Of a DNA stretch of 64,000 nucleotides, positions 21,871 to 32,440 are shown piece by piece. Under the pieces are notes generated by a model. The model was not told the DNA's origin, searched no databases, and saw only the letters and a program-made list of their open reading frames with translations. How positions within the stretch are numbered: position 1 is the stretch's first letter; each line of letters begins with the position of its first letter. The stretch comes from Cyclospora cayetanensis. Its lineage: Eukaryota; Apicomplexa; Conoidasida; Eucoccidiorida; Eimeriidae. Location of the stretch: the NCBI RefSeq assembly GCF_002999335.1, contig NW_020312347.1, positions 209,774-273,773 on the forward strand, given 5' to 3'. Both the position numbers and the translations under genes were made by a program.

Positions 21871-23896
21871 ATGGCCGCTAGTTCCTCCGCTTCGCTGGAA
21901 TTCCGCAGCCTCCTGGCTGTCTTCTTGTGGTGGCTGACGGCGCTGACGGCTCTGGAATCGCCCCCCTGCGTCCTCTCCTGCAGACTTGAACCACCCCCCA
22001 TCTTGCTGCGCTGCGAAGGGAAAGAGGGGCCCGTGTCTTTGTCGCGGGGAATAAGGCAGTCGAGGCACTTGAGCGCATGGCTGCGGGGGTACAAAGCCCG
22101 AGACACGGCCACGCAGCGCCGCTTTACACCGGGCTTTCAGACCCTCGATTTGATAAAGGTACTTGCGCCCACCCCCTTACCCCTCTCCCCCACGCTCCAG
22201 TGCAATGCAGTTCAGTGCGACGCAGCGTATTGCAGTGCGCGCCGCCTCCCGTGGCTTGAAGGCCGTCGCGCATAGTCCCGCCGAATTGTGTGCCTCCATC
22301 CTTCGAGGGCGAGGTGTCCAACGACACCCGCCGTGCGCTGTGCGTTGTTGCGCCTTGTTGCCCAAAGATCTTTGGCCGTCTTTCCGGAGCCTCCCCCGTA
22401 GGAAGCGCTCTCTGCAGTCCGCGCGAGTCTACGGCGACAGCTGCTCAGGAAAGCCTCGACGCGGAGGCGCCTAAGGCGCGTGACGGCAGCTCCAAAGCGT
22501 ATAGCGTGGGGGCGTGGCTGGAGACACACCAGCCCTTGCTGAGGGGCCGTCGTTCTAGAAAGCTCGAAAACGCGCGCAAGGGGGAAAAGCGGACCGAAAA
22601 GCAGCCATGGGAGCAGCTGTTCCTCATAGAAGAGGAGAAATCCGAGGCGGGGCAGCCCCCTCCTGCCGGCAGCCTGCAGCAGCAGCAGCGAAGACTTACC
22701 TTTACGCAGTTTTGCGCGGCAACGCAAGCACTCCCCTTCTTATGGCCTACCACTGCGAATACAGGACAGGCGCCCTTAGGCATACGCGTCGTACCTGGTG
22801 CGGCTTCGCCAAAGGGCCTCTTTTTAAATTGCGCACAGGCGCGCGCTAAGAAGTCCAGTTGCACGGGCGTATTTGTTGAGGCTCCGGACGAAAGGCACCC
22901 AACTCCCGCCGCTCTTCTCTGCTTCCCCCCTGCTCCCCCCTCCCGCATAACGTTCACTTGCCCTGCAACGCCCTCCAAATTCGACTCCCTCCTCCCCTCC
23001 TGTAGCTGATTGCAGCCTGCGGTGCTCTGTGCTCTGAGTCTGCGTGCAGTCGCCAATGAAGAATTCCTACAGATATGCAGGCGCATGCGCATGCGCATGC
23101 GCAGCGTGGCCGACGCCCCGCCCAAAAAGGGCCCCCAGAAGTTCTCGTGGGCACACATCAACGACTTTGTCGGACAAGAGCCAATAGCGTCGGATGCACT
23201 TGGTTCGTTTAAAGAGCAACGCTGCTTGCGCTGAGGTTTAAACACAAAAGCCGCGCGATACACTAAACCCTCAAACACACACGCGAAGGAACCTTGTGCG
23301 CCTCCGCGTGGCGATTGCGCTCTGCACAGAGTGCGTCTTTCGCTCTTTTCTCGGAGGTGCCGGCTCATCTGCGGACTGGATGGACCGAGAAGACCTTTCG
23401 CGGTGTATTTGGAAGTGGTCTCCTGTTGACGGTAGGAGTCAAGAAGAAGGGGCCTACCCCTCCTTCGTGGATGCGCAAACAGACTCGCCGCGCGCGTCAC
23501 ATGAAGGAAAGGTCCTCCTGGCACACAGCCTTTCGAGACTTTCTTTTTTTCTGGCCTATTCGTGTGTCTCTCGGCGCAAAAACGTGCAGCCTAGCATGCA
23601 GAGCGCTAGCCGGGATATGTGTGCAATCTTTTGAAGGGCTCGTGGATGATCCTTGCGGGGATGCCCTCCTCCACGCCCTGTCTGTCAGCTTGGACAGTCA
23701 AGCAGCAAAGTATCTGCGTAACTCTACACCAAGTGTGTGAGGCTTGGCTGTGCTACGTTGGATTGATAGACACCTCCGCACAACAGGGCCTGAACGTGTA
23801 TGCAACTGCGGCTGTGCAGGCGTCATGGATTGGGAGCAGTTTCTCTTCTTCCTGAACGCGTCCCCTCAGAACGGCTTGCTGGGCGCAGTAGACTGA
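21871..23896 (+). CDS. secreted or plastid-targeted protein, unrecognised (multi-exon)
   Basis: Exon 1 (21871-22158) begins with a signal peptide (residues ~10-29, EFRSLLAVFLWWLTALTALE) followed by a basic stretch, a layout seen in apicoplast-targeted leaders. It ends at the donor AAAG|GTACTT. Further coding-looking segments on the same strand are about 22290-22780 (basic and Glu-rich, RKLENARKGEKRTEKQPWEQ), about 23040-23205 (FSWAHINDFVGQEPIASDAL, before GTTCGT), about 23350-23560 and about 23635-23735. The last exon is 23820-23896 (VMDWEQFLFFLNASPQNGLL, then stop). Internal borders are not resolved. No family recognised. The long minus-strand frame 22445-23524 covers the same GC-rich DNA but lacks a leader or splice support. 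Confidence 0.45.
23082..23104. repeat. GCGCAT tandem repeat (alternating purine-pyrimidine)
   Basis: About four copies of GCGCAT. In the plus frame it gives Arg-Met repeats inside the 21871 gene. Alternating purine-pyrimidine DNA of this type can adopt Z-form. Confidence 0.8.
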
Positions 23897-24969
23897 CGCG
23901 AGCGCATTCTTGTTCACAAGATGAGGAAGGAACCTCCTAGCAAGGAGACAACAGCACAGAAGCTGCTCTCCTTTGTGCAGCAGCTACAACATACACAGCT
24001 CCTACAGCTTCTCTGCTTAGCAGAAATCCATCTGCAAAGGCGTTTCACGGAAGTACATAAAATATGACTGGGCGCCGATAATTTTTAGTGTCAATGCTGT
24101 GAATCCCGCAAAGATATCAATTTTAAATGGTGCCAGCACTTTGTAAGACCTGATATGCACCCTAATTTACACAGAACAAAAGAGCCCGCGCCGAAGGTAG
24201 AACGAAAAGTCCGACAAGAGAGCGTTAGCGCTACCAACGGCGCAGACGGGGCCATCTTTTAGTTCCGCAAAATGTGTCATTTAGTCTAGTTTTACACATA
24301 CAGCCCAAGGAGGACGCTCATCATGTGAATCGATTTCTTCATGCTTACCACAGTTACAGCGGCCGATGCAACATGCGAGACGCAGTGCCGGTCTTTTTCT
24401 TCTACTTCGCTTGTCCCCACACAATGGGTGAGCTGCGAAGAAAAAAGGATTTACGACGCAAACCTAGGGCAGTGCCTTACAGGCTGGATCACGACTGCAC
24501 CGCGTTTATTGCATGGATGATCCTCTGCAGACCCTTAATACTTTGCTCCCTCCGGCCATCTCGGAGAGCGAAGAGCAAATCACAGGGAAAGTCGCTGTCT
24601 AGCACGGCAGTTATGCCACCTGGTGTAGTCCTACCCGCAAGAATTCCTTCTCCTGAATCGCGCAAAACCCAGAGTCAAGCTTTCTGAGACAAAGTGCAGC
24701 GCACCTTCAACTCATGCTCAAAGACGTATTTCCTTTTGAGGCCTCCCACCTCCTGCTGCCCTCCGTGGTTGCCCTAGGTGTTAAATATCTGTATCCCCTT
24801 CTAGCATATCAAAGAGACCACTCACTAGCAGGGAAAATCATGTTCAGCCCTTTACCAGTCTTCTCCCCTACGCGCGCAGTGCTGCGCTGTGCACCACCTA
24901 CAACCATCTCGCCGCTTCCCACCCCCCAACACTATCCACCTGCCTACGGAGAGCCTCACACAATCACCA
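23897..24969. other. intergenic, no gene seen
   Basis: Contains a CAG/CTG-biased stretch (23940-24020). Plus-strand frames at 24274 and 24714 show no domain or splice support. Confidence 0.35.
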
Positions 24970-27323
24970 TATGCAGCCTGCAGCATCTGCAAACATACCC
25001 TGATGATGATGAGAGCTCCCACGCAGCTGCCACTGCGCACTGTACGTTTTTACTAGCTCCGGAGGCAGACAAATCGAGCGCCGGCCAACAACGGAGGTGC
25101 CGAGGAAGGCGTCCAGCCCCGCAGATGTTTCAATGATCAACCTGTGCAGATCGTAGTCCATGTACGCAGCATTTTGAGCTAGCTAAGGCATCAAGCACTG
25201 CCTGCGTTCTGCACTTACTGCCCTTCCGACACAGCTGCCCTCTGCTCTACAAGAACCCCCTCCCACCACCTCCCACCTCTACCCCAAATCAGCCAAAGAT
25301 ACAACACGCGCGCAACTCGCAGCGCGGAAAAATCGCCCCGAACGCACTCTGTATCAGCCTTACCAACGACTCCAAAGCCGCAAAATTCTGCCTCGAAGAG
25401 CGTCTTGAGTTGTAGACTACGCTGCGCACAGTCCAGACGAGTGTGTGGAGCTGTAGTGTCCTGCATGATGCCACACATCACTCCCGGCATATGTGAGCTG
25501 CAGCAGCCCGCCAACTTGAACTACCTGCAGACCCGCAGCGCACACGAATAAAGAGGCATGAGACATAAAGAGGCATGAGAAAGCCGGACATATATATAGG
25601 TATATATATACCTGTATACATATATGCATGTATACATATATATACCTATACATACATATATATGGAACGGCGCATCCACTGAGTGTACCCCGTGGCAACA
25701 GGAACCCTCCGCGATCCTTTGAAGATCACGCTGCATATATGCATGCATGATGTAAAAAGAGGCACCTATTCTCCCTCCTTCTCTAGAAGCGAACCCATCC
25801 GCTCACCCGGCGACAGCGTGCACACCTGATGCTTGCATCGGACTTCTCGTACGGCAGCTCGATTAATACAAAAGTGCCTTTTGCCCTCAGTTGCCGCAAA
25901 CAATTCAGCAGCTGCGACCCTCCAGGTTCTAGGAAGAAGTCGGTGCAGTTAGGCCCCGAGCCCTCCGTGGAGGCCCTGCTGTCGCCCGATGAAAGCATGG
26001 AGAACGGCTCCATTCCAAGGATTATCCGCCCGGTCAGCCGCTTAGTATGGTCTTTGAGTGTTCTACCAAGAATCCAAAGGGCCCCTCTTTCTCGATCGGC
26101 AAGAGGGACGCGCATTCCGCCACTGCGAAGAGCCGGTGGATGCCCTTCGAGCGTCGGACGTCCGACGGAGCGCGCCCGCCTGCCTGAAAGCAACCCCCTC
26201 GATTCTCTACGCGTGGACGGAGAAGTCTTCCGTCTGATACCCTGAGGGGCACACTTAGGCCGGGTCCACATGCGCCTCTGTCATGGCACACGAGCACGTA
26301 ACGGGGGTATTAGCTTGCCGGGAGGGGGGAACTGCCGCTTCGGCTTTTTGAAATCCTTCGCTGCCTGAGACTCTGTCCCGTTGCGTGCCTTTGGCGGCCC
26401 CGTTATCGCCGCTTCTCCAGCTGCTAACGCGCCTCTGGATCGTGCAGGTGCACATTCCTGAGAAGAGCTTCGAGTTGAAAACGGGGTCTGCCGGCTGCGG
26501 CCCGCAGCAGTGGTCAGAAAGCAGCCCCGAGGAGGCCAGCACGGGTCTACCCCTATCGGGGGGACCCCACTCGTGCTTGCTGTCCGCGTGGCCGAGAAGC
26601 TTAAAGGCCCCCCTGCCTTCCGAAAGCGCCCTCCCCTCTGCCTGCTGGCCCCCCCCACTCCTCTCCCCACCGCCCCCTTGCCCGCTTCCGCGGCAGCGGC
26701 GGGGTGTCCTCTCGCATCAGCAGCATGAGCAGCAGAAATGCCGTGGTCCTGACCTGCGTCCTGCGCTGGCGTTAGACCGGAAACCCACACCATAGTGGAC
26801 ATGCAGTCCGAAAGGCCGCATACTAGGGCCTCCTGCACTGCGGCGTCACGACGGAGGAGAGTAGCGTCCCTCCAGAGGCACGCGCAGTGATGCGGTGATG
26901 CACACTGCGTGACGGTGGCCCCTACAAGCGAGGCGCAACGCTCGCAAGTCGTGTAGATTTTTGACTCGCACGAGGGCCGCAGGGGCCCTTAGGAGTCCTG
27001 TTTTTCCTCGGCCGCGAAGCCGCCACATTCTTCGCCCCTGCCGCCGCCTCCCCCCCTCCTCCGAAGGAGCAGCGACTTCTGCTGTACCCCCCCACGACCC
27101 CACGTCCTTCTTCCTTCCGGCACCGCGAGGCGCTCCCCCGCTGCTCGGCTGCCAGTTCAAAGGCCTTGATGAGAGCTCTCCTGTCAGCGGGGTGACCCAA
27201 ACACTCGCACCAAGGGCCGACGCCCTCCTCGCCCTCGCCCGCCTTAGGCACCCATAGCTCTGCGGAAGCGATGGGGCGTGCCCACGAGAACCGGGGTTGC
27301 GGATCGCAAGTTGTTACGCTCAT
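24970..27323 (-). CDS. probable multi-exon gene, product unrecognised
   Basis: GC-rich block with several coding-like, splice-bounded pieces on the minus strand. A possible first exon from ATG 27323 reads MSVTTCDPQPRFSWARPIAS. A piece near 26770-26920 (ALVCGLSDCMSTMVWVSGL) ends at GTCAGG. One near 25835-26070 (PGGSQLLNCLRQLRAKGTFV) ends at CAG|GTGTGC. One near 25370-25470 starts after ATGCAG and ends at GTAAGG. One near 25050-25125 (LIIETSAGLDAFLGTSVVGR) follows CTGCACAG. I could not join them into one phase-consistent model, and parts of the plus strand (26440-26560) also look plausible, so even the strand is not certain. Confidence 0.3.
25589..25673. repeat. TATA-rich, partly palindromic microsatellite
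   Basis: Degenerate (TATA/TACA/GTATA) tract with hairpin potential. Just upstream, AAAGAGGCATGAGA is directly repeated (25551-25580). Confidence 0.75.
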
Positions 27324-27576
27324 CTCCTTTAAAGTCGCAACCAATCAAAGATACGGAGCCATCTGGTGGGGCGGCTCGCAAGGAGGTCCCTGTTCCCCCA
27401 CGGGAAGTAGCCAGTTAAACGCCTCTCCCAAAAACCCAGCGCAGCGCTCGCCCCCAAAGGCTTGTGCAAATGGCCAGCCCAGTAGAGCCATAAGCACACG
27501 CGAATAAACCAAAAGAGCGCAGGCACCGGGGCCTCAGGCAAAAGACTTCACCGGCGCGCCGCCAACCGTACAGCCA

Positions 27577-27780
27577 CATATACATAGACATACAGGGAAC
27601 CCCAACACAGGCACCTACACTCACAGATACCGATACTGATATCCATACAGATACAGACATACATAGATACTGATATGCGCAATTACAGATGTGCATACAG
27701 ATACACACATACAAATACATATGCACACACTTATACACGCATACTCACATATACACACATATATACATACACGTATATTA
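27577..27780. repeat. degenerate ACATAC/GATACA microsatellite
   Basis: About 200 bp built from 6-8 bp units such as ACAGATAC and ACACATAC. It produces Tyr/Val/Cys-rich spurious minus-strand frames. It ends about 160 bp before the apicoplast insertion. Confidence 0.75.
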
Positions 27781-27940
27781 GCAGCCATTCTAGCTAACCC
27801 AAAAGCCCTAGTCCGAACGGTTTGGGCTCCGACGTAAAAGTGTGTGCCATCTGTGTGTAAGCGTGCAGGCACGCATGGCTTTTGAGTGAGCGCATGCATG
27901 TACATATGCGCATTTACGCTCCCCGCTCTCACGCGCATTT

Positions 27941-28011
27941 TAAAGAGATAGGAATTGAACCTATGTAGAATGAAATCAAAATCCGTCGCCATACCACCTG
28001 ACTAATCTTTA
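27941..28011 (-). tRNA. trnQ: decayed organellar tRNA-Gln (UUG), apicoplast-derived
   Basis: 71 nt fold as a cloverleaf on the minus strand: acceptor strand TAAAGAT against CTCTTTA, D stem GTCA/TGGC, anticodon stem ACGGA/TTCAT around loop TTTTGAT (anticodon TTG), and T stem ATAGG/CCTAT around TTCAATT. Two defects are visible: a C-A mismatch in the anticodon stem and a T-C at the base of the acceptor stem. No nuclear pol III A/B boxes of normal quality. It is probably not a working nuclear tRNA gene. Confidence 0.75.
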
Positions 28012-28129
28012 TACTATCTTATTATAAGTTGGGATATTGAAAAAGCATTGACTAATAAAATTTTTATGTATTCAGGCTCGTTTAAAAAAATTTAATTTAG
28101 GAAAACAAATTACGGCAAAATTTTCAAAA

Positions 28130-28782
28130 AACTGAAACATATTAATGTAGGATCTATCGGGCATGTAGATCATTAAAAAAACTACAAAAACTGCAGCAAT
28201 TATATCTTGTCTATCTAAAATAAATAATGCAAAAGCAAAAAGTTATTCAGAGTTGATTCTGCTCCCGAAGAGACAGCTAGAGCAATTACAGTTGATAATT
28301 CTCATGTAGAATATGAGACTTCTTTACGTCATCTCGCTCATATTGATTGTCCAAGTCATGCAGATTATATTAAAAATATGAGTACAGGTGCTGCACAGAT
28401 GGATGGTGCTATTTTAGTTTTGTCTGCTACAAGTGGCCCTTTGCCTCAATCACGTAAACATTTATTATTTGCTAAAAAGGTAGTAACTAGTATAATTGCA
28501 CTTCTAAATAAAGTAGATATCGTGGAAGATAATGAATTATCAGAATTAGTAGAAATAAAAGTAAGAGAATTATTAGATACTTGTGAGTTTAATGGAAATT
28601 CGGCTCAAATTATACAGGGATCTGCTAAAAAGCTTTAGAAGCTATGAATAATAATTTTTTTAATGATAATGGGTAAATAATTGGAAAGAATTGATAAATG
28701 CTGTATATGCATCAGTTATCGAGCCTAAACGAGAATGAAATAAACCATTTTTACTACCTATAGAAGATATTTTTCAATTACA
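28130..28782 (+). pseudogene. tufA: tufA (plastid elongation factor Tu) N-terminal fragment
   Basis: EF-Tu delivers aminoacyl-tRNA to the ribosome. The P-loop region is visible as HINVGSIGHVDH followed by a disturbed KTT. The G-domain then runs in one open frame at 28252-28637: [20 protein letters not shown], the G3 motif region [20 protein letters not shown] (the usual DCPGH has Ser for Gly), and the G4 motif NKVDIV; G5 lies near the QGSAKK at the end of the frame. After a stop at 28636 the sequence continues in shifted frames (AVYASVIEPKRE, then FLLPIEDIF) and ends at about residue 235 of roughly 400. The Gly change in G3, the damaged P-loop, stops and truncation make it non-functional. Confidence 0.9.
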
Positions 28783-30059
28783 GACGCATCCCGCAGCACA
28801 AAACGTCGGACCCACCCTCAACCACAAGACGCCCAGCCGTTCGGAGCGTATGGAATGTACAACACATGCAGATTTTCACTCACCCTCATGATGGCCAACC
28901 CCGTGGGCGCTTTGTTTAGAACAACACTCTGGGCGCAACAAGGCGTGGAGCTCATCAGCAACACGACCCCCAGCAACGTGGCGGCTTCCTCCAAGGTCTA
29001 CACACCAGCAAACTTCAAAAAGCCCCAACGGCAAGGCCACAGTGGGGGTGGCACGAAGACACAGCTTCACACTGCTGCAGACTGGCAAGACTCCCCAGAC
29101 CACCCCTTTTTGCACACGAACATTAGCGCTCCTTGGGAAGAAGCAAGAGCGTTGCTGCCCGCTCTGCAGGAGGGACGGGCGGGGGGAAACGGGCAGGGTG
29201 CCAAGGACAATATGCAGAGGAAATAGGCCAGGTGGAGAGGAGAACATACAGGAAGAATACGCCAGGTGGCGGAAAGCAAAAGTTTGTGGTAAAGCAAAGA
29301 ACCTGCGACATGCTGACCGGGAGGGCTGCCAAAGAAGGATCACTGAAAAGGCTGCCTTCCGCGAGGCAGCAGTATCAGATAAAGAGGCATTCGACAATCG
29401 ACCATGGTGCCCCCATCCGAGGGAAGACCGGCACCAGGAGGAAAGAAAGCAGCCGAAAGAGGCTTTCTTCCATAATGAATGAGCCAGTGCTCACGGCTAC
29501 ACCCGAAAAATGCAGCATTTCACACCCACCGCGAGCCTGAGCATTTTGAACGCTCACTGCAGCAAGACCTGATGGTGAAAGAAACTAACATAAGAGAGTT
29601 ATCTGCAGGAAATATTATTCCGAAGCTTCGCTAAGCTACAATGGAAGAAAACAAGCCAGAAATCGATGGCGGGGACCGGGTCCTCTGCCGCTTTTGGCTC
29701 GTGTACGGCGATGAGTTGTCACAATCTTAATTTAATGCTAGTGAGCACCTCCAAAATACCTTCTTTGTTCTGCCCGTGTCCCTCAGAGTTCCCGAAATGA
29801 AGGGAGCGACATTTAGGTTGTGCGTAGTTGTATCCTCTGAGTAGCCCCCGTATTCACTGTCAGTTTCGCAGAGCGCAATTAGAGCACATGCATATACCAT
29901 TGCGTCTCCTTCTACCGAGCTGATGCTACTCTGCATTACATAAATTATAAGACTGGCAAGGCAATCAGTCAACTCCTTACTAATTCACAGGTATATATAG
30001 TTAGGGCAGCTACATTTTTCTCCGCCCGTTTTAGAACACAAGCCTGAATGTCCCGCACC
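28783..30059. other. intergenic, no gene seen
   Basis: The first 750 bp are purine-rich and give overlapping frames on both strands (28855-29226 plus, 28876-29397 minus) without domain or splice support. Confidence 0.4.
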
Positions 30060-32440
30060 TGTCTATTGGAACGAAGAACGTTTATATAAGCGCAAAAGTT
30101 TCCGTCCTACTGCCACTCTTCAGGCATGTCGAACCGCTGGAAACACTGCAAGTGGGAAACTACATGTGTGATACAATCGCTACAGAGAAGCCGCAGACAC
30201 AAAAAACTCACATACTAGCTAGTAACGAATGGGAACCAAACCAACACGGCCGCGAAGGTGCGATGGCTCGCTGTTGTAGTCGGCTGATATGTGTGAGCCT
30301 CTTGCTATGCAACAACAGAAGTGAAATGTGAGTGGTATCGAAGGACCCTTCATTTCAGCAGTGTATCCGCGCTTTATAGAGCAGTTTCTGCATGCAGTCA
30401 CAGGCATTTCATGCAGAGCAGTCAACATCAAAGCCCAAAATGCGGTGTAGGAAGAATGTAGAGACATTCTTCCCGCGTTCCTGCACAAATGTGCGTGCAT
30501 GGAAACACAAACCATGCGCTGGGCAAAAACAATCGCCAAAGAACACGCGGTTTACTATTCGTGGTAACTAATGCCTCATACTAAGCACACCGTGAATTTC
30601 CCAGCAGCTACCAAAGCCCACAGCAGCTCTTTCGCCAACCACAATGCTAAACATTCTCCCTATCCTCCACAAAACTAACGTCAAGTGTGTCCTACGCGCT
30701 CAGCAGTCCTAGAGTCCAGCATTCCCTGGATCCCCGTGGATCATCCGTCTCTACAAGGGCTACTTGCCTGCGTAACAAAAAGTAAAATGGGAGGACTGAA
30801 AACTTCTTTAGAAAGCCGATATTAACAGTTGTGGGGCGCCCCTAACTTCCAGCCAATCCAGATAGAAACAGAGTACTATTTCATGAAGAGGTAGTCATAC
30901 CTGTAGCTACCTGGCCACAAACTTCTTCGTCCTGTTGTTTCCTAGTGTACCTCATAATGCATGTCGATCAACCAGGACCAAATCTTCAGGCTTGAAATGC
31001 ATTGATGAAGAATGCATATAATTCCGTGCTTTTCTTTCGTAACCTTTTTGCATTCCTTGGCGCGTAATGACCAGCTCTCCTCCCAGTGCGTGCACCACTA
31101 GGAGTGGCTGCTCACCGCAGACCACCGGGTCCAGGCCCGTGGAGGAAATGGGCTCCGCAGTATGGATTAGGGATATGAGAGCAGCAGCGGGTAGCAGAGC
31201 GTACTGCTGCATCGAAAGTTCACTCAGCAGTTGGAAAAAGCTGAAGCCAAGGACTTCGATTTTTAACAGCATAGCGTCCTAAATGCAGCAAAACAGTGCG
31301 GTAGGCGCGCTCTGTCTGATTATTTACTTTGGGGTGCTTCGCACTGGTTAATGAAAAACGCCAGAACGCACGAACTAGATTCAAATCCCTAGTTTAAGGA
31401 TTCTCCAGGAGAATCTGTAAAGCTTCTAGACGTCAATCAAAGAGAACTAATTGGGCCGCTTTTTGAGCCATTACAGAAGCAAAGCAAGGGATGAAATGGG
31501 CATGTTGGCTGAGTCTGTGGACAAAGACGTAGATGCTATCTAGACCCTAATCCTGCTGCACTTGTCCAACAACACAGTCCATAGTCAGATTAGTCCAAGC
31601 CCTTTAAAGACACACTAAGCTTTGCAAAAGGCTGCTTCAAAAGAACTGCGCGGACATCCCCTCGCGATCTGGGCATGGCAGTGCATCCGGCTCTTCTGCA
31701 AGACGCATCCCAGGACACCACAAAGATCTTAAGCTTTCCCACTCTGGTGTGTCCCACTATGTCCTTAAGAACGTGATGGTATGCTTTGCGCAAAAATGCA
31801 TTGCAGAGGGAAGTCGGGATGCACAAGCGACAAAGCTCCCGTCTTGTTCCGGACCACAGCAAGCCATCCTAAATGCTAGTGATTCACCCTTCTTGACTTT
31901 GATACATCCTCTAATTTTGCCAAAATTCAGAGTGGTAAACCACAGACCCATGCACTGCAAATAGAAATCGCGAAATGTTGCAGATAAGAGTGGTTGGGCA
32001 GGACAATAGTAAACCACTGGTGCGGTAGGGGCGCGCCGGCGACCATGTAGGTAGTGCCTTTGATATACTTTGGTGTAGAGTCGTATTGCAGGAGGCACCC
32101 AAGCCAGCGAACAGCTTCACGAGCACCAAAGTCCTAAACCCCCCCAGCATACCTAGAAAATTGACGGTATATTCGGCCATTTAAATAATACCCACACATC
32201 TTCTTTCACACCCCAGGACACCATATAGAGCTTCTTCCCCACAATGAATACCGCTGCTTAGTGACGGTGAAGAGCTAAAATTTACACGGAATAATTGAGT
32301 CGTTTGGAGAATCCAGAGCCTGTTGGAAGAGAGTAGCATCTATTTTAGGCTAAGCTACGCTTCAACACCTCCTACACTGGTTAGATCTGTGGACAAATCT
32401 CTAAAATTTATTTTATGATTTGTGTGTTCGTATATCTTTT
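30060..32440 (-). mobile_element. decayed Ty3/gypsy retrotransposon, copy B
   Basis: Diverged copy of the element at 7800-10760, in the same orientation. From the 5' side on the minus strand: an RT remnant near 32340-32400 (ATLFQQALD, as in NAPATFQRALD), a later RT block near 32130-32210 (AEYTVNFLGMLGGF, as in VxFLGH), and the RNase H C-terminal region near 32030-32090 (YDSTPKYIKGTTYMVA, like the usual YxPGKxNxVADALSR). The integrase zinc region and core follow at about 31490-31770 (IYV...HRLSQHAHFIP), then the integrase C-terminus at about 30960-31060 (FKPEDLVLV). Many stops and frameshifts. B keeps the RT second half and RNase H that A has lost; A keeps the protease and RT start. LTRs not found. 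Confidence 0.85.

Larger units (their letters stand above)
27941..28782. pseudogene. nuclear insertion of apicoplast DNA (NUPT)
   Basis: An abrupt AT-rich island of about 840 bp in otherwise GC-balanced DNA. It contains an organelle-type glutamine tRNA (minus, 27941-28011) and the N-terminal half of tufA (plus, about 28130-28782). Codon use in the tufA part is strongly A/T-ending, as in apicoplast genomes. Frameshifts and stops mark it as a decayed copy. Nuclear GC-rich DNA resumes at about 28783. In apicoplast maps that I know, trnQ lies downstream of tufA on the same strand. Here it is upstream and opposite, so the insert seems to join at least two pieces. Confidence 0.9.

Noticed and set aside
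22445..23524. 359-codon minus-strand frame
   Set aside because: Low-complexity, Cys/Arg-rich, no domain. The plus strand has a signal peptide, splice sites and a terminal exon.
28378..28638. The open tufA segment as a working gene
   Set aside because: The P-loop is damaged, the G3 Gly is replaced, and frameshifts and truncation remove both ends.
28855..29397. Overlapping frames on both strands after the apicoplast insertion
   Set aside because: No domain, no leader and no splice support; the purine bias of the DNA explains the open frames.
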